Notes under the pieces: model-generated
What the model was told of the DNA's origin: nothing
What the model saw: the letters and a program-made list of their open reading frames with translations, nothing else
Databases searched by the model: none
Shown here: positions 1 to 8,729 of the stretch, piece by piece
How the letters are laid out: every line of letters begins with the position of its first letter
Position numbering within the stretch: position 1 is the first letter of the stretch
Position numbers and translations under genes: made by a program
DNA from: SBBG01 sp033717875
Lineage (GTDB): Bacteria > Pseudomonadota > Gammaproteobacteria > Ga0077554 > Ga007554
Assembly (NCBI GenBank): GCA_033717875.1
Contig: JADDKJ010000005.1
Span: 36,715-100,714, forward strand
Length of the DNA: 64,000 nt
Direction of reading: 5' to 3'

Positions 1-3000
1 GTCTGCTGAATGCGTGCGAGTGTGGCTCTTTCGTTGGCAGTCAGCTGCGAACGGGCGAGGAACTGCTCGACGGCGCTGCGATCCTGCCCGGCCTCCTTGC
101 CGTAGCGCTCCATGGTCTTGCTGCGCATGTCGAGACTGACCGAGGCGCCGTACTGTCGTTCCAGCCAGCGCGTGTACTCGTCCATACCCTGCAGCCCGAG
201 GTCGATCACCTTCAGGGCCTCGACGGCCTCGCGGTTGCGCCTCGGAATGGCTGGTGTCCCCTCCGGATTTCGTCCCGAGGACTCGCCGGCTGGCGCAAAG
301 AAACCGCCGCGCGGGCGCTTCGATCCGGCGAGGCCGCCCCGCGCGAAGGCGGCCACGCCGTTGGCGAGCCGGGCGAGCGCACCGCCGCCGTACTTCCGCA
401 CCGCCGCCTTGCGGATCACGAAGGCGCCGGCCTCCAGGGTGCGCGGCACAGTGTCGTGGTGGCCTGAGCCGGGAACCGAGCCGCCGCTCATCCGGGGAAA
501 GGCCGGGGCCACCGCGCCGCCGTCGGCGTAGCGGCGCACACCGCCGCCGACCAGACCACCGGTCGCATTTGTCTCCACCTTGCGCACGTAGATGGTGTGC
601 GTGCTCGAGGTGTTGGCCCCGTTCAGACTCATGATCTCGGCACGGGCCGCGTCGGCATTGGTGCTGACCTGATGCCGGGACTCGGTCTGGATGCGATCCA
701 GCGCCTTGATCTGACCTTCGATGTTGGTGATCGCGGCCTGCGCCTTCTCGGTTGCCACCTTCAGCTCGAACTGCGCGTTCTGGTCGGCGTAGGTCTTGAG
801 CTTGGCCAGCGCCTCCTTGGCCTTGGACACGTCGGCGTCGACCGGCAGCGTCTTGCCCTCTTTCAGCAGTTGCTCGTACTGCTGCAGCTTCTTCTCGGCC
901 TGTTGCAGGTCGGCCTGAATCTTGAGCAGGTACTCCTTTTCGGCCAGAGCCTTGTCCAGGTCGGCGATGGCCTTGTCGAAGCGCGTCGTATCGGCATCCA
1001 GCGTGACCTTCAGACCGTCTTTCAGCTTGGCCGTGAGCTGGTCGATCTGGGTCGCGGTCTGTGTCAGGGTCTGCTGGATCTGGTCGCGCGCGGTCAGCGC
1101 GGATTGCGCGGCCGTCTGGTGCGCCTTGGCTTCGGCATCCAGGGTCTTGTTGAGAATCTCCTCGGAATCACGGATGCGCTGGATGGCTTGATTGACGCCC
1201 TCCTTGCCTTGCGCGATCTGGGCGTCGGCAGCCTTGGTCTTCTGGGCCAGTTCGGCGCGTAACTGGTCGGCCTGGCGCATCAGCGCTTCGGCCTGCGCGT
1301 ATTCCTGCTTGCGGTAGGCCTCACGGGACTGGGCCTCGAGCTGGGTGATCTGTGACACCACCTGCTCAGACTGCTTGCGGGCATCCTCGGCGCGCTTGGC
1401 CTCGCTGGTCTGGCTGCTGGCCACCTGTGAGGCAAGGTCCATTGCCTTCTGCGCCAGTTGCCTGGCTTGCTCGAACTCGCCGTTGGCCAGCGCTTCGCGG
1501 GCCTTCCCCTGGTACTCGGCGATCTGGCGCTTGCGGTCTTCCGTGGCCTCGAAGTCGGTCATGCCCTGACGACGGATGTCGCGGACGCGTTCCTCCGTCG
1601 TCATCGAGAGCTGGCGCTTCTCCTCCTCGATGCGCTCGATCTCGGCCAGATGCCGGTTGGCCTCGGCATTGAGCGCGTCGATGTGCTGCCGGTACTCGGC
1701 CAGCGCGGCCGTCAAGCTCTGGCGCTTGGTGGCCAGGATCTCGTTTTCGACACGGGTGACATTGGCCGCGCGCTCGGCTTCGGTCTGCCCGTCACGGCGC
1801 GCCGCCTCGATCTTGGCCCGCGACTCGTCGTCGATGAGTTTCAATGCGTCGGTCGTGGCCTGCCGCCGCAGTGTGGTCTGTTGGGTCAGCGCATCGGTCA
1901 GCAACTGCGTCGACTTGGTGATCAGCGCGGCTTCGTACTGCTTCGAGAGTTCCAGCGCGGATTGCTCCTGCTGGTAGCGTGCCTTCACGGCCTCGATCTG
2001 ACGCTGCAGGTTGGCTTCGACGATGGAGGTCAGACCCTTGTACGCCTCGGCCATCTTGGCGGTGGCCTCAAAGACCGTCTGATTGGCCTTGCCGACGGCC
2101 TGCTCGACCTCGCCGAGGCGGGATTTCAGCTTCTCCAGGGCGCTGTGGACGGCCTCGATGCCGCGCCCGACCGCCTCCTGCGTGCCCTGACGCACAGCGT
2201 CGAGCCGCTTGGCGATCTCCTCGGCGGCCGTCGCGGCGGTATTCATCGCGCCCTTGGCCGCGTCCGCCCCCTTGGATGCGTCGGCATACATCTGCGCGAA
2301 GATCTGGTTCATCTCGGCCAGCCGAGCCTCGTGGCGCTGGGTGGCCTCGGCAATCGTGTACGACGTGAAGATGGCTTCGAGCGCCTCCCAGCGGTAGCGC
2401 AGCTGCTCGACCGCGCGGACCAGCACCTCCACCATGAAGATGCCCGCCTTGCGGACGATCTCGAACCTCGAAGACAGCCACGTCCCGATCTCCCAGCCGA
2501 CCAAGAAGGCACCCAGCACGGCAAACGCCGTCTTGAGCACGCCGACGCTGGCCACGGCAGCGGACACCGACAAATTAGCCGTAGTCCAGGCGGCAGCGGT
2601 GGCACTGGCGACGGTGACGGCCGCCGCACCGGCGGTCTGCCACGCGGTGATGAGCGCCGGGATCAGGCGGTAGATCAACACCGCCAGCCCGACTTCCGCG
2701 ATGCGCTTCAGCCACTGCATGACCGTATCGAGGTTGTTGGCGAGGAAGGTCAGCGCCTCGGCGAGTTTCTTGGTCAGGCCCGTCGATTCGTCGACCTTGC
2801 TGACCCACTGCCCGAAGGCGTTCTTCAGCCGCTCGAAAGACTGGCTGACCGTCTGCGGCAATTGCGCGTATTCAGCAGCCAGCTTGTCCTTTTGACTCAT
2901 CAGCGCATTGACCACCACGTCGGCGGTCAGGCGGCCTTCTTCGGCCAGCTTGCGCAGCCGCCCGATAGGCACGTTCAGTCCATCGGCCAGGGCCTGCGCC

Positions 3001-3605
3001 AGACGGGGGCTGTTCTCGACGACGGAGTTGAACTCCTCGCCCCGCAGCACCCCGGAGGCGAGCGCCTGCCCGAACTGAAGCAAGGAGGACTGCGCCTCAG
3101 AAGCAGATGCTCCCGACAACCGCAGTGCCTGCGAGATGCTCTCGGTGATCGTGAGCGCGTCCTTCTGCTCGCCACCCAGCATCCGCACGGCCTGCTGGAG
3201 CTTGCCGTACAGGGTGGCCGTTTCCTGGATCGGCACGCCGATGCGCTGCGCGATGTCGAACAGGGCCGCTTGCGCGATGGTGAACTCACGCTGGCCCGCC
3301 GTCGCCAGCTTCAGGCGTGCGGACATCATGTTCCAGGCATCGGCGATCTGGACGATCTCCTGCACCTTGCCGGTGGCCCAGTGGATCGACAGGAACGCCA
3401 AGAGCTGGGTCTTGGCCGTCGCCACCTGATCTTGGAGCGCCGACATCCCGGCCTTGACCTCGGCCATTCCGGCCGCAGCTTTGGCTCCGGCGGTCTTGGC
3501 GGTGGTCGACAGCTCACCGAGACTGCGCTCGGCGGACGTGATGGCGCGTTTGAGCCCCTCGTCGGCCCCTTCGAGCGCGACGAGAATGGAAATTCGCTTT
3601 GCCAT
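1..3605 (-). CDS. Phage tail tape measure protein (partial, C-terminus outside window)
   Basis: This protein sets tail length and is threaded through the tail tube of a siphovirus. The minus-strand frame is open from an ATG at 3605 to the left edge, giving at least 1,200 residues. Residues about 60-280 match the conserved tape-measure N-terminal domain, including a GVPIQETATLYGKLQ stretch and an ENSPRLAQALADGL stretch. The middle is a long Ala/Gln/Glu/Lys/Arg coiled coil, and the part coded near 200-600 is Gly-rich. It is the last gene of the late operon seen here. The large size and its place after the chaperone frameshift pair fit lambda gpH. Long plus-strand frames over the same DNA are shadows of this biased sequence. 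Confidence 0.9.
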   Translation of the reverse strand, partial: MAKRISILVALEGADEGLKRAITSAERSLGELSTTAKTAGAKAAAGMAEVKAGMSALQDQVATAKTQLLAFLSIHWATGKVQEIVQIADAWNMMSARLKLATAGQREFTIAQAALFDIAQRIGVPIQETATLYGKLQQAVRMLGGEQKDALTITESISQALRLSGASASEAQSSLLQFGQALASGVLRGEEFNSVVENSPRLAQALADGLNVPIGRLRKLAEEGRLTADVVVNALMSQKDKLAAEYAQLPQTVSQSFERLKNAFGQWVSKVDESTGLTKKLAEALTFLANNLDTVMQWLKRIAEVGLAVLIYRLIPALITAWQTAGAAAVTVASATAAAWTTANLSVSAAVASVGVLKTAFAVLGAFLVGWEIGTWLSSRFEIVRKAGIFMVEVLVRAVEQLRYRWEALEAIFTSYTIAEATQRHEARLAEMNQIFAQMYADASKGADAAKGAMNTAATAAEEIAKRLDAVRQGTQEAVGRGIEAVHSALEKLKSRLGEVEQAVGKANQTVFEATAKMAEAYKGLTSIVEANLQRQIEAVKARYQQEQSALELSKQYEAALITKSTQLLTDALTQQTTLRRQATTDALKLIDDESRAKIEAARRDGQTEAERAANVTRVENEILATKRQSLTAALAEYRQHIDALNAEANRHLAEIERIEEEKRQLSMTTEERVRDIRRQGMTDFEATEDRKRQIAEYQGKAREALANGEFEQARQLAQKAMDLASQVASSQTSEAKRAEDARKQSEQVVSQITQLEAQSREAYRKQEYAQAEALMRQADQLRAELAQKTKAADAQIAQGKEGVNQAIQRIRDSEEILNKTLDAEAKAHQTAAQSALTARDQIQQTLTQTATQIDQLTAKLKDGLKVTLDADTTRFDKAIADLDKALAEKEYLLKIQADLQQAEKKLQQYEQLLKEGKTLPVDADVSKAKEALAKLKTYADQNAQFELKVATEKAQAAITNIEGQIKALDRIQTESRHQVSTNADAARAEIMSLNGANTSSTHTIYVRKVETNATGGLVGGGVRRYADGGAVAPAFPRMSGGSVPGSGHHDTVPRTLEAGAFVIRKAAVRKYGGGALARLANGVAAFARGGLAGSKRPRGGFFAPAGESSGRNPEGTPAIPRRNREAVEALKVIDLGLQGMDEYTRWLERQYGASVSLDMRSKTMERYGKEAGQDRSAVEQFLARSQLTANERATLARIQQ

Positions 3606-3627
3606 GAGGACGGGATTCCAGTATAGT

Positions 3628-3660
3628 TATGACTTGATGGGTCTGACTTATCAAGTCATA
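3628..3660 (+). promoter_or_regulatory. Perfect 11-bp inverted repeat, probable vapBC operator
   Basis: TATGACTTGAT at 3628-3638 and ATCAAGTCATA at 3650-3660 are exact reverse complements separated by 11 bases. The repeat lies 12 bases before the antitoxin start and 22 bases upstream of the divergent tape measure start. Antitoxins of this class normally bind such palindromes to repress their own operon, so autoregulation is the likely role. It may also influence expression of the tape measure gene. Confidence 0.7.
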
Positions 3661-3672
3661 AAGAGGTTGATC

Positions 3673-3924
3673 ATGCAAAGCTGGCAAATGCAAACCGCCA
3701 AGGCGCGGTTCTCGGAACTAGTCAAGCACGCGGCACAGGAAGGGCCGCAGGACATCACGCTGCACGGCAAATCTGTCGCCGTGGTGGTGTCGCGGGATCT
3801 GTTCGACCGGCTTTCCGGTAGCGAGCAGTCGCTGGTGGACTTCATGCGCGACTCGCCGCTGGCAGGGCACGATGAAATCGAGTTCGAACGCAATCGCAGC
3901 CTGCCGCGCGAGATCACGTTTTGA
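3673..3924 (+). CDS. Antitoxin, Phd/YefM-like
   Basis: This 83-residue protein begins at the ATG at 3673. Its N-terminus (MQTAKARFSELVKHA) is the typical Phd/YefM fold, with the conserved alternation that folds as a dimeric DNA-binding domain. The acidic C-terminus (about residues 55-83) is the expected toxin-neutralising tail. It overlaps the downstream PIN toxin by 4 bases, so the pair is translationally coupled. It should neutralise the toxin and repress the operon through the palindrome just upstream. The pair is transcribed against the surrounding late genes, as expected for a phage moron. Confidence 0.88.
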   Translation: MQSWQMQTAKARFSELVKHAAQEGPQDITLHGKSVAVVVSRDLFDRLSGSEQSLVDFMRDSPLAGHDEIEFERNRSLPREITF

Positions 3925-4334
3925 GCTACCTCGTCGACACCAACGTCCTGTCCGAGCTGCGCAACCGCAAGGCCGACGCGAAGGTCGTTGGGTGGATGCA
4001 GGCACGTCCACGCCAGTCGCTTTACCTCTCCGTCCTCAGCCTGGGCGAAATCCGCAAAGGCGTTGAAGGCGTTGCCGATCCTGCGTTCCGTCAGACGCTG
4101 AGGGACTGGCTGGAAGTGGAGCTACCCAACTACTTCCTTGGCCGGATGCTGGGCATCGACGCGGAGGTCGCCGACCGCTGGGGCCGTGTGCAGGCCAGCG
4201 TTGGTCGCACCTTGCCGGTCATCGATGCCTTGCTGGCCGCCACCGCCTTGCAGCACGACCTGACGCTGGTGACACGCAACGTCAAGGACTTCGAGGGTCT
4301 TGGCGTGCAGATCATCAACCCTTGGGAAGGGTGA
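3921..4334 (+). CDS. vapC: PIN-domain toxin, VapC family
   Basis: This is a 137-residue PIN-domain ribonuclease. The acidic metal-binding residues of the family are in place: D6 in VDTN, E43 in SLGEIRKG, D102 in LPVIDALLAATA and D123 in TRNVKDF. VapC toxins cleave tRNA or rRNA and stop translation when the antitoxin decays. The start is a TTG at 3921 that overlaps the antitoxin stop (TTGA), which is the only start giving the complete N-terminal strand. The gene ends 3 bases before the convergent gene at 4338, so the cassette fits tightly into the tail cluster. Confidence 0.88.
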   Translation: MSYLVDTNVLSELRNRKADAKVVGWMQARPRQSLYLSVLSLGEIRKGVEGVADPAFRQTLRDWLEVELPNYFLGRMLGIDAEVADRWGRVQASVGRTLPVIDALLAATALQHDLTLVTRNVKDFEGLGVQIINPWEG

Positions 4335-4337
4335 GCG

Positions 4338-4982
4338 TCAGTCCACCTGCCGCAACTGCTTCTCGATGCGGGCGCTCAGGCGCGGGATGCGACCGGCGAC
4401 GATGCGCTCGACGTTCAGCCGCTTCTTGAGCTGCACGCGCGGCACCAGCACGGCGATGGGCACATCCGCGCCGCGTTTGATGCGCTTGATGCCTTCTGCC
4501 TTGCGGTAGCGGCGCTTGAAGCCTGCCAGTGGCCGGTCGTGCTCTTTGATATTCTCGGCCATCAGGACGATGTTCCCCTTCGCGTTCTTGATGAAATAGG
4601 CATTGCCACCGCGCATCAGCTCGGCCACCTGCGCCTTGAAGCGCTTGCGGCCCACCCGACCGTTCAGTGGAATCAGCATCCGCCCAGCAATCTGGCCGCC
4701 GGTCTCGTGCATCCCCGACCACGGAATGCGCGAGCCCACGTAGAGCGCGGGCAGTCGGTTCGGGTCTTTGTCCAGCACCTTGGCGCTGAAGCCCTTGAAA
4801 AAGGACTTCTTGACGACGGCCATCTGGCTCGCGACGTGGCTGCGCACGTCCTGCTTGAGTTCGGCCGCCTCGCTGGCAATCGCCCGCGCCACCGCCTTCT
4901 TGACCTTGTCGCGGAACTCGCCGCCCCAGCGGCGCAACTGCGCCTGGGCGGCGGCGCTATCGATCTGCACGGAAATGCGCAT
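4338..4982 (-). CDS. Phage tail-region protein, DUF6441-like
   Basis: This 214-residue protein is basic, with many Lys and Arg in its C-terminal half, and has no signal peptide or membrane segment. A central GMHETGGQIAGRMLIPL stretch resembles phage minor tail or tail-completion proteins grouped as DUF6441. It lies between the tail chaperone frameshift gene and the tape measure gene, which is the place of tail assembly factors. The precise role is not known. The family name is from memory and should be treated as tentative. Confidence 0.6.
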   Translation of the reverse strand: MRISVQIDSAAAQAQLRRWGGEFRDKVKKAVARAIASEAAELKQDVRSHVASQMAVVKKSFFKGFSAKVLDKDPNRLPALYVGSRIPWSGMHETGGQIAGRMLIPLNGRVGRKRFKAQVAELMRGGNAYFIKNAKGNIVLMAENIKEHDRPLAGFKRRYRKAEGIKRIKRGADVPIAVLVPRVQLKKRLNVERIVAGRIPRLSARIEKQLRQVD

Positions 4983-4987
4983 GGTTG

Positions 4988-5589
4988 TCAGGCACGGTCG
5001 GCGGCCTTGTCGGTGAGGCGGTCGAGGGTCTGGTCGAGGTGGCGGGCATCGCCGCGTGTGCCGATGGCAATCACGGACAGCAGCCGTGCATCGCGTGCCG
5101 CATCAAGGCGCGCCGTCGCTTTGATGAAGCCGCGCACCTGCGCCAACGTGTAGTCGAGGATGTCCGGCAGGCGGTGGCCGTGCTCGATCAGGTGCTGGAC
5201 GGCGTCGAACCAGCCACCGCTTTCACGATGGGCGGCAGCTTCACTTGGCCGAACAGACCGTCGAGCTTCGGGATCACCGTCCGGGTAAAAAAATCGGCGT
5301 TCACCTCGATCACTTTGGCCGCCAGCAGGATCGCCTCGTCGGCGGCCAGCTCGTCGATCCACGCGCGGGGTTTGCCGACGGCAATGGCGATGGCCGACAA
5401 CAGGTCGTCGCCACGTTCGCCGAACAGCGCCAGCCAGTCGATCTCGGTGGCGGTGAGCTGCTGCATCACCGGCGAGATCGCCCGCAGGAAGGCGGGCATC
5501 TGCCCGACCTTCAGCGGCTTGATGGCCAGCGGCTCGCCGTCGATGACCAGTTCGACGGACTGCGGAATCAGGGTGTCCAGATCACTCAT
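4988..5589 (-). CDS. Tail assembly chaperone, long form made by -1 frameshift (gpGT-like)
   Basis: Two overlapping minus-strand frames, 5188-5589 and a second one ending at 4988, join through a T_TTT_TTT slippery heptamer at 5293-5287. After the shift the reading continues YPDGDPEARR and ends in a helical domain (WFDAVQHLIEHGHRLPDIL and onward). This reproduces the lambda G/GT layout, in which a minority of ribosomes make a fusion that bridges the tape measure and tail tube proteins. The position between tail tube and tape measure genes agrees. The extension alone has no convincing start, which also argues for frameshifting. The product would be about 200 residues. Confidence 0.75.
5188..5589 (-). 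CDS. Tail assembly chaperone, short form (gpG-like)
   Basis: This is the zero-frame product of 133 residues, starting at the ATG at 5589 behind a GGGGGC ribosome site. An upstream in-frame ATG at 5601 that overlaps the tail tube stop would add four residues. The sequence MSDLDTLIPQSVELVIDGEP and the PLKVGQMPAFLRA stretch are characteristic of small tail chaperones in this phage type. It should coat the tape measure protein during tail assembly together with the frameshifted long form. Confidence 0.75.
   Translation of the reverse strand: MSDLDTLIPQSVELVIDGEPLAIKPLKVGQMPAFLRAISPVMQQLTATEIDWLALFGERGDDLLSAIAIAVGKPRAWIDELAADEAILLAAKVIEVNADFFTRTVIPKLDGLFGQVKLPPIVKAVAGSTPSST
5287..5293 (-). other. 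Programmed -1 ribosomal frameshift site
   Basis: Seven consecutive A on the plus strand give T_TTT_TTT on the coding strand. In the zero frame this is read GAT TTT TTT ACC, which is the canonical X_XXY_YYZ layout. Slipping back one base re-pairs both Phe codons perfectly and enters the frame that ends at 4988. Confidence 0.72.
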
Positions 5590-5600
5590 AGTGGCCCCCA

Positions 5601-6353
5601 TCAGAGTTGCACGATGCGGCCGAACTGGCCCAGCACCGCGTCGAAGGGCTTGGTGGTGTCGGCCAGCAGCGAACCTTCCAGCTCGAACTTGTTGTACTCG
5701 TCCGAGATGAAAGAGATTTCCTTCAGCGGATCGAAGGCCACACGGTAGAGCTCGACCAGCACCTTGGCATTGCCCTGCGCGGTGTTGATGCCTTCGAGCC
5801 GCAGGAAGCGTTCCGGCAGCGCCTGCGTGAAGATGCCGATCTCGGTGGCGATGCCATAGCCGTAACTGGCCTTGAACGGCGCGGTGAAGCCGGTGGTATC
5901 CAGAAACTGGAGGGCACCGAAGTCCAGGTCGGCGGTGTAGTTCGTGCCCAGCGCCAGGGTGGCTGGTGTGCCCGCCGAATCCACCACCACCAGAGACGAG
6001 ACCTTGGGGTGGGCGAGGAAGTAGCGGTCGCCAGCAATCGGCGTGGCACCGCCCACCGGTTCGGCGGTGACCGTGCCCGGCGTGCCGACGACGTGGTTGC
6101 CGTAGAGGGCCAGCGCGAGGTTCTCCTTGGTGAATTCCTCGATGGTGAGGTTCACGGTGGCGGACTTCTGCTTGACCATCCGGTGATCGAGCGAGCGCTG
6201 GCCGGTCTGGCTCTCGTAGTGCTCCAGCACGTCGGTCTTGAGGGACAGCTTCAGCTCGGCGACGTTGCCGGGCGAGCGCACTTCGATGGGAAGGCCGCCG
6301 GTGTCGCGCTTGCCGAGGAAGACGCGGCCTTGAAAACTGGCGTAGGTGCTCAT
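5601..6353 (-). CDS. Phage major tail tube protein (gpV-like)
   Basis: This 250-residue protein lies directly before the tail chaperone genes, where siphoviruses encode the tail tube subunit. The N-terminus (MSTYASFQGRVFLGKRDTGG) and the alternating beta-rich sequence throughout fit a tail tube fold. The ending EGSLLADTTKPFDAVLG is similar to tube proteins of related prophages. It has no signal peptide. Its ATG at 6353 overlaps the stop of the preceding small gene, so expression is coupled. Confidence 0.75.
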   Translation of the reverse strand: MSTYASFQGRVFLGKRDTGGLPIEVRSPGNVAELKLSLKTDVLEHYESQTGQRSLDHRMVKQKSATVNLTIEEFTKENLALALYGNHVVGTPGTVTAEPVGGATPIAGDRYFLAHPKVSSLVVVDSAGTPATLALGTNYTADLDFGALQFLDTTGFTAPFKASYGYGIATEIGIFTQALPERFLRLEGINTAQGNAKVLVELYRVAFDPLKEISFISDEYNKFELEGSLLADTTKPFDAVLGQFGRIVQL

Positions 6354-6559
6354 TGCTTGGGTTCCTTGCGTTGGAGGGGTTTGGGTTCAGGGTCAGTGAT
6401 GGGTTCTCGGGCGGGGGCGGTCGGCTCCGGGGTGGCGATACCGTGCGCGATCAGCCAGTCGGCCGATGTCGCATCGATCTCGATCCGGTCACCGACGCCA
6501 TACGCCTTGCCCGCGTGAGTGTGCGGGCGTGTCAGGACAAATTGGGTCATAGGGGTCAT
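6350..6559 (-). CDS. Small phage tail-region protein
   Basis: This is a 69-residue protein with a compact N-terminal part (about residues 5-48, YGVGDRIEIDATSADWLIAHG) and a Pro/Glu/Lys-rich tail. It overlaps both neighbours by 4 bases, so it belongs to the late operon. Similar small proteins sit before the tail tube gene in related prophages. The function is not known. Confidence 0.6.
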   Translation of the reverse strand: MTPMTQFVLTRPHTHAGKAYGVGDRIEIDATSADWLIAHGIATPEPTAPAREPITDPEPKPLQRKEPKQ

Positions 6560-7005
6560 CCAAGGGTTGAAAGGTCATTGGCCAGCGTCCGGTACGTGAT
6601 GCGGTAGCGCGCCGGGAGGGCCACGGCCACCGCATCGGCGTCCTCCACCTCCCACTCGCTCTCCTGTTCACGGATGCCGAGCGCCAACCCGCCGAACGTG
6701 CCGTCCGCGAACAAGGCGGCGTGGACGGCGGTGAGCAGGCGGTCGGCCTCGGCTTCTGGAGACGCCGGTGGAATGGCCCGGGCGAGCGCGACGACGCGGA
6801 CGGTGAGTTCGCGCGTGACGCGGTCGTTGGCACGTTCGGTGATGGACTCGGACTCGGGAAACACCACCAACGCCGGGCATTGCTCGCGGCTGATGGCCAC
6901 CGTGGGCGAGCGGTGCAGCGTGGCCCCGAGCCCTTCGACCGCAGGACGGGCAGCCGCCATCACCGCCAGCAGAATCCGCTCGCGGATCGAGTTGCCTGCA
7001 GTCAT
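6556..7005 (-). CDS. Tail completion/terminator-like protein (gpU or gpZ position)
   Basis: This 149-residue protein lies between the FII-like joining gene and the tail tube gene, where lambda has Z and U. It has a mixed alpha/beta pattern with an N-terminal helix (NSIRERILLAVMAAARPAVE) and no membrane segment. The sequence is not diagnostic, so the role is inferred from position. It may cap the tail tube or form part of the neck. Confidence 0.6.
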   Translation of the reverse strand: MTAGNSIRERILLAVMAAARPAVEGLGATLHRSPTVAISREQCPALVVFPESESITERANDRVTRELTVRVVALARAIPPASPEAEADRLLTAVHAALFADGTFGGLALGIREQESEWEVEDADAVAVALPARYRITYRTLANDLSTLG

Positions 7006-7018
7006 GTTGCGATGGGGT

Positions 7019-7321
7019 TTACAGCCGGGTGAGCCTGGCGCGGATCTCGGCGCCGTCGCCCACGGCCCGGATGTCGCGCACCTGGAAAGCCGTGCCGCCG
7101 ATCTCGACGGTTTCGCGCGCCGCGAGTCCTTTGAGAGCCGTGTCCGGGTAGGACATCACGTACTCGGTGCTCAGGGTCAGGCCGTCGAGCACGGTGTCAT
7201 CCGGCGCGGCAAAGCCGACCGGATAGGCCTGCGGCGGGGAACCGTCCGAAGGACGCCAGAGGCAGTCCTTCAGCAGCCCCGCGTTGGCGGCCGCCTCATA
7301 GATCAGGGCGAGCAGACTCAT
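7019..7321 (-). CDS. Head-tail joining protein, gpFII-like
   Basis: This 100-residue protein starts at the ATG at 7321, which overlaps the capsid gene stop (ATGA). The C-terminal half (VEIGGTAFQVRDIRAVGDGAE, ending in ARLTRL) matches the small beta-barrel FII family that forms the surface where tails attach to filled heads. Its place right after the major capsid gene is the same as in lambda. An upstream in-frame start would only add residues coded inside the capsid gene. Confidence 0.72.
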   Translation of the reverse strand: MSLLALIYEAAANAGLLKDCLWRPSDGSPPQAYPVGFAAPDDTVLDGLTLSTEYVMSYPDTALKGLAARETVEIGGTAFQVRDIRAVGDGAEIRARLTRL

Positions 7322-8331
7322 ACGCCGCCACCCATGACCAGTTTGACCAGCACGCCCGGACGGTGGCACACCGGCAACGGGTTGGATTGGGTGTGCAGAT
7401 CCGTGCCACGGTCGAACTTGCGCGGTTCCTGCTTGGCATAAATCGTCTGTCCCAGCGTATTCGCGGTCTCATTGAAGTCGGCAGGCGCGAAATAGGTACC
7501 AAAGGTATCGATGGTGCCCAAGGGAAACGCATGGGCCTCGCCGGAGGCAATGAAACGGCGGCTTGTGCCGTTGGCGTCGGTCGCCTGGCCGCGGTATTCC
7601 TCGAAGGTGATGCCTCCATAGGTGAAACCGGCGCGCATGTCGTTGATCAACACGATGCCCTGCTGCCAGTGGGTATACGCCTCCCTGACCTTCGTGTGAT
7701 CGGTCAGCGCATCGAAGAACTCCGGCGAGCACAGCACATGGACACCGGTCATGAACTCGCCCTTGAGGTTGTCCTCGAGGTGCCGCAGCACATCGGTACA
7801 CTTCTTTTTGATATTGGCGCCGGCATTGCCCAGATCGAAATTCACCGTGGCCGGGGTGATCTCGAACTCGTCATAGAGGTCATAGATCACCGAGCCATCG
7901 GCATCCAGGATCACGCCCTTCAAGGCGCCCATGCGCAGGTGCTCCAGGGTGATGGCGTGCTTGTTGCGCATCGTCTCGAGGTGGCGGGCCATCACCCCGG
8001 CGATCGATTCCATCTCGGTCTCCGAGCCGAAGGAACGGATGCCCTGGACTTCCTCGGGCAACACCACATCGTCGTGCGGGATGTGCGGAATGACGAACGA
8101 GCGAACCTTGCGCTTGCCACGCACGCCGACCGTGCCCGGGGACCCCGGCGGCATCGACGGCAGCAGATTGAGGACGCCGTTTTGTTCCTCGACGATCACC
8201 TGACGCGTGCGAACCGGCCTGGCCGGAAAAAGGTTCAGCTCCTCCATGCGTCCGTACCGGTTGGGGATCAGGTTGATGGCCGCCGTCATCGACGCCATCG
8301 AGAACGCCGGATTGATGAATGGGTTTTGCAT
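7318..8331 (-). CDS. Major capsid protein, gpE family
   Basis: This 337-residue protein has the length and landmarks of the lambda gpE family. These include an N-terminal MTAAINLIPNRYGRM stretch, a central helix with TEMESIAGVMARHLETMRNKHAITLE broken here for length, and a C-terminal DLHTQSNPLPVCHRPG motif. It polymerises into the icosahedral shell around the scaffold coded just upstream. It follows the decoration gene by 2 bases and overlaps the FII gene by 4 bases. There is no sign of damage. Confidence 0.93.
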   Translation of the reverse strand: MQNPFINPAFSMASMTAAINLIPNRYGRMEELNLFPARPVRTRQVIVEEQNGVLNLLPSMPPGSPGTVGVRGKRKVRSFVIPHIPHDDVVLPEEVQGIRSFGSETEMESIAGVMARHLETMRNKHAITLEHLRMGALKGVILDADGSVIYDLYDEFEITPATVNFDLGNAGANIKKKCTDVLRHLEDNLKGEFMTGVHVLCSPEFFDALTDHTKVREAYTHWQQGIVLINDMRAGFTYGGITFEEYRGQATDANGTSRRFIASGEAHAFPLGTIDTFGTYFAPADFNETANTLGQTIYAKQEPRKFDRGTDLHTQSNPLPVCHRPGVLVKLVMGGGV

Positions 8332-8333
8332 GG

Positions 8334-8711
8334 TCAGACTCCTTGGCGAACGAGGACACCCAGCGCCTTGAGCTGGGCAAGGACGGCCTGTTGCTCGGCC
8401 GTGGTGATGCCGGTCGGCCAGTGCAGCGCGTGGTCGGAGACGATGGCATGACGTGCCACCATCAGCCCGTCGTCGCGGTCGGCCAGAGGGGCGTCGGCGT
8501 CCTGCATCAGCACGCCCGCGGCGTACTGGCTGCCATCGGTGGCGCTGGGGTCGATCTGCTTGACCTTGCCCGTGGCGGTCACCCTGCCGAGGACGGCGCC
8601 CAGGGACAGGCTTTGACCGGCGGCGACGGTGACGCGGTCACGCGAATACAGGTTGGGCGCCTCGTATTTCAGGAGGTCGCCGAGGTTGAGAGGTTCTTTG
8701 ATCGCGGGCAT
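8334..8711 (-). CDS. Head decoration protein, gpD-like
   Basis: This 125-residue protein matches the gpD decoration family. It has an N-terminal arm, the RDRVTVAAGQSLSLGAVLG stretch that seats the trimer, and a QYAAGVLMQDADA segment typical of homologues. Trimers of it bind the expanded capsid and stabilise it against DNA pressure. It lies between the protease-scaffold gene and the capsid gene, as in lambda. Confidence 0.9.
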   Translation of the reverse strand: MPAIKEPLNLGDLLKYEAPNLYSRDRVTVAAGQSLSLGAVLGRVTATGKVKQIDPSATDGSQYAAGVLMQDADAPLADRDDGLMVARHAIVSDHALHWPTGITTAEQQAVLAQLKALGVLVRQGV

Positions 8712-8729
8712 GGAAGGCTCCTGTCGGGC

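Noticed and set aside
1458..3626. A 722-codon plus-strand open frame
   Set aside because: It is the complement of the tape measure gene, rich in Leu/Gly/Asp/Arg as expected from a GC-biased shadow, with no ribosome site or family likeness.
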